Shown here one piece after another: positions 5,421 to 5,751 of a stretch of 5,751 nucleotides of DNA. The stretch's first letter is position 1. The number at the start of each line of letters is the position of its first letter. The translations under genes and the position numbers were made by a program. Source of the DNA: Flammeovirgaceae bacterium UBA4659 (GTDB lineage Bacteria; Bacteroidota; Bacteroidia; Cytophagales; Cyclobacteriaceae); the NCBI GenBank assembly GCA_002405445.1, contig DHLV01000047.1:1-5751 (forward strand), written 5' to 3'. The notes under the pieces are model-generated. The model did not search any database and was not told the origin of the DNA. It worked only from the letters and a program-made list of their open reading frames with translations.

Positions 5421-5751
5421 TAAAATACTCTTCCAACTCGGCCAACGTGTTGTTGCCGCGCAAGTCTTTGATTACCTTCCCTTTCTCGAGCAGTACTATG
5501 CGGTTACAAACTTCGGTGATGTGGTTGAGATCGTGGCTTGAAATGAGAAACGTGACCTGCCGTTGCCTGCGCTCTGCCTGTAACAACTCTTTCAATCGTA
5601 TTTGTGAGGTTGGGTCAAGGTTTTCGAATGGTTCATCCAGCATGATCACGTCTGGGTTTCCGATAAAAGCGGCAGCAATGCCTACTTTTTTCAAATTTCC
5701 TTTCGATAAATCGCCAATGTATTTGCCCTGATCGTTGATTTCGCCATGAAA
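5413..5751 (-). CDS. ABC transporter ATP-binding protein, C-terminal part
   Basis: The window holds the last 112 codons of an ATP-binding cassette ATPase; the 5' part with the Walker A motif lies beyond the right edge. The signature is LSKGN (residues 15-19 of the visible part), Walker B VIMLDEP (35-41), D-loop NLDP (44-47) and H-loop SSHD with His73. It ends LAELEEYFRA. An internal ATG at 5694 is not a start, because the frame continues upstream through the signature motif. The LSKGN form in place of LSGGQ and the short tail resemble ATPases of ABC-2-type exporters in Bacteroidota, so it probably energises a membrane export permease encoded nearby. The substrate cannot be told. It acts at the cytoplasmic face of the inner membrane. 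Confidence 0.93.
   Translation of the reverse strand, partial: FHGEINDQGKYIGDLSKGNLKKVGIAAAFIGNPDVIMLDEPFENLDPTSQIRLKELLQAERRQRQVTFLISSHDLNHITEVCNRIVLLEKGKVIKDLRGNNTLAELEEYFRA

Noticed and set aside
5341..5731. Plus-strand open frames of 66 and 120 codons at the right end
   Set aside because: Both are largely antisense to the ABC ATPase, which has clear signature, Walker B and H-loop motifs on the minus strand.
895..5751. A coordinated multi-gene defence or biosynthetic system
   Set aside because: The minus-strand genes belong to unrelated housekeeping, sensor and membrane families with separate gaps; nothing in the sequence ties them into one system.

Overview
The window looks like chromosomal DNA from a member of the Bacteroidota, most likely a Cytophagales-type organism. 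This is inferred from several things. There are no clear Shine-Dalgarno sequences. Matches or near matches to the Bacteroidota promoter element TAnnTTTG lie ahead of several genes. The first gene is a lipoprotein/barrel-like protein with a 'CAPVYVPN' start of a kind I associate with this phylum. A short GC-rich palindrome is inserted in frame inside gdhA. The lineage is not proven from the sequence alone.

Layout: positions 1-249 are a repeat-rich intergenic stretch leading into the only plus-strand gene, a small secreted or lipidated envelope protein (250-894). It converges on a minus-strand series that fills the rest of the window. Reading leftwards from the right edge, that series is: the C-terminal part of an ABC-transporter ATPase (cut by the window end), a hypothetical 103-residue protein that overlaps coaX by one base (TGATG), coaX (type III pantothenate kinase, first step of CoA synthesis), a PrsW-family intramembrane protease, a stand-alone BLUF blue-light sensor, and gdhA (glutamate dehydrogenase). 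Most of these genes are separated by 60-370 bases and probably have their own promoters. Only the hypothetical/coaX pair looks like a tight operon.

The genes are mostly housekeeping (nitrogen assimilation, CoA synthesis) plus sensing and membrane functions. I see no coherent multi-gene defence, secretion or biosynthetic system. The unexpected material is in the repeats. A dispersed element of about 50 bp is present in two full copies, with a third truncated by the left edge. Three related 20-mers lie upstream of the lipoprotein gene. A 21-bp palindrome in gdhA adds residues to the protein. Nested inverted repeats lie upstream of gdhA. The BLUF photoreceptor directly downstream of a membrane protease gene is worth noting, but a functional link is only conjecture.
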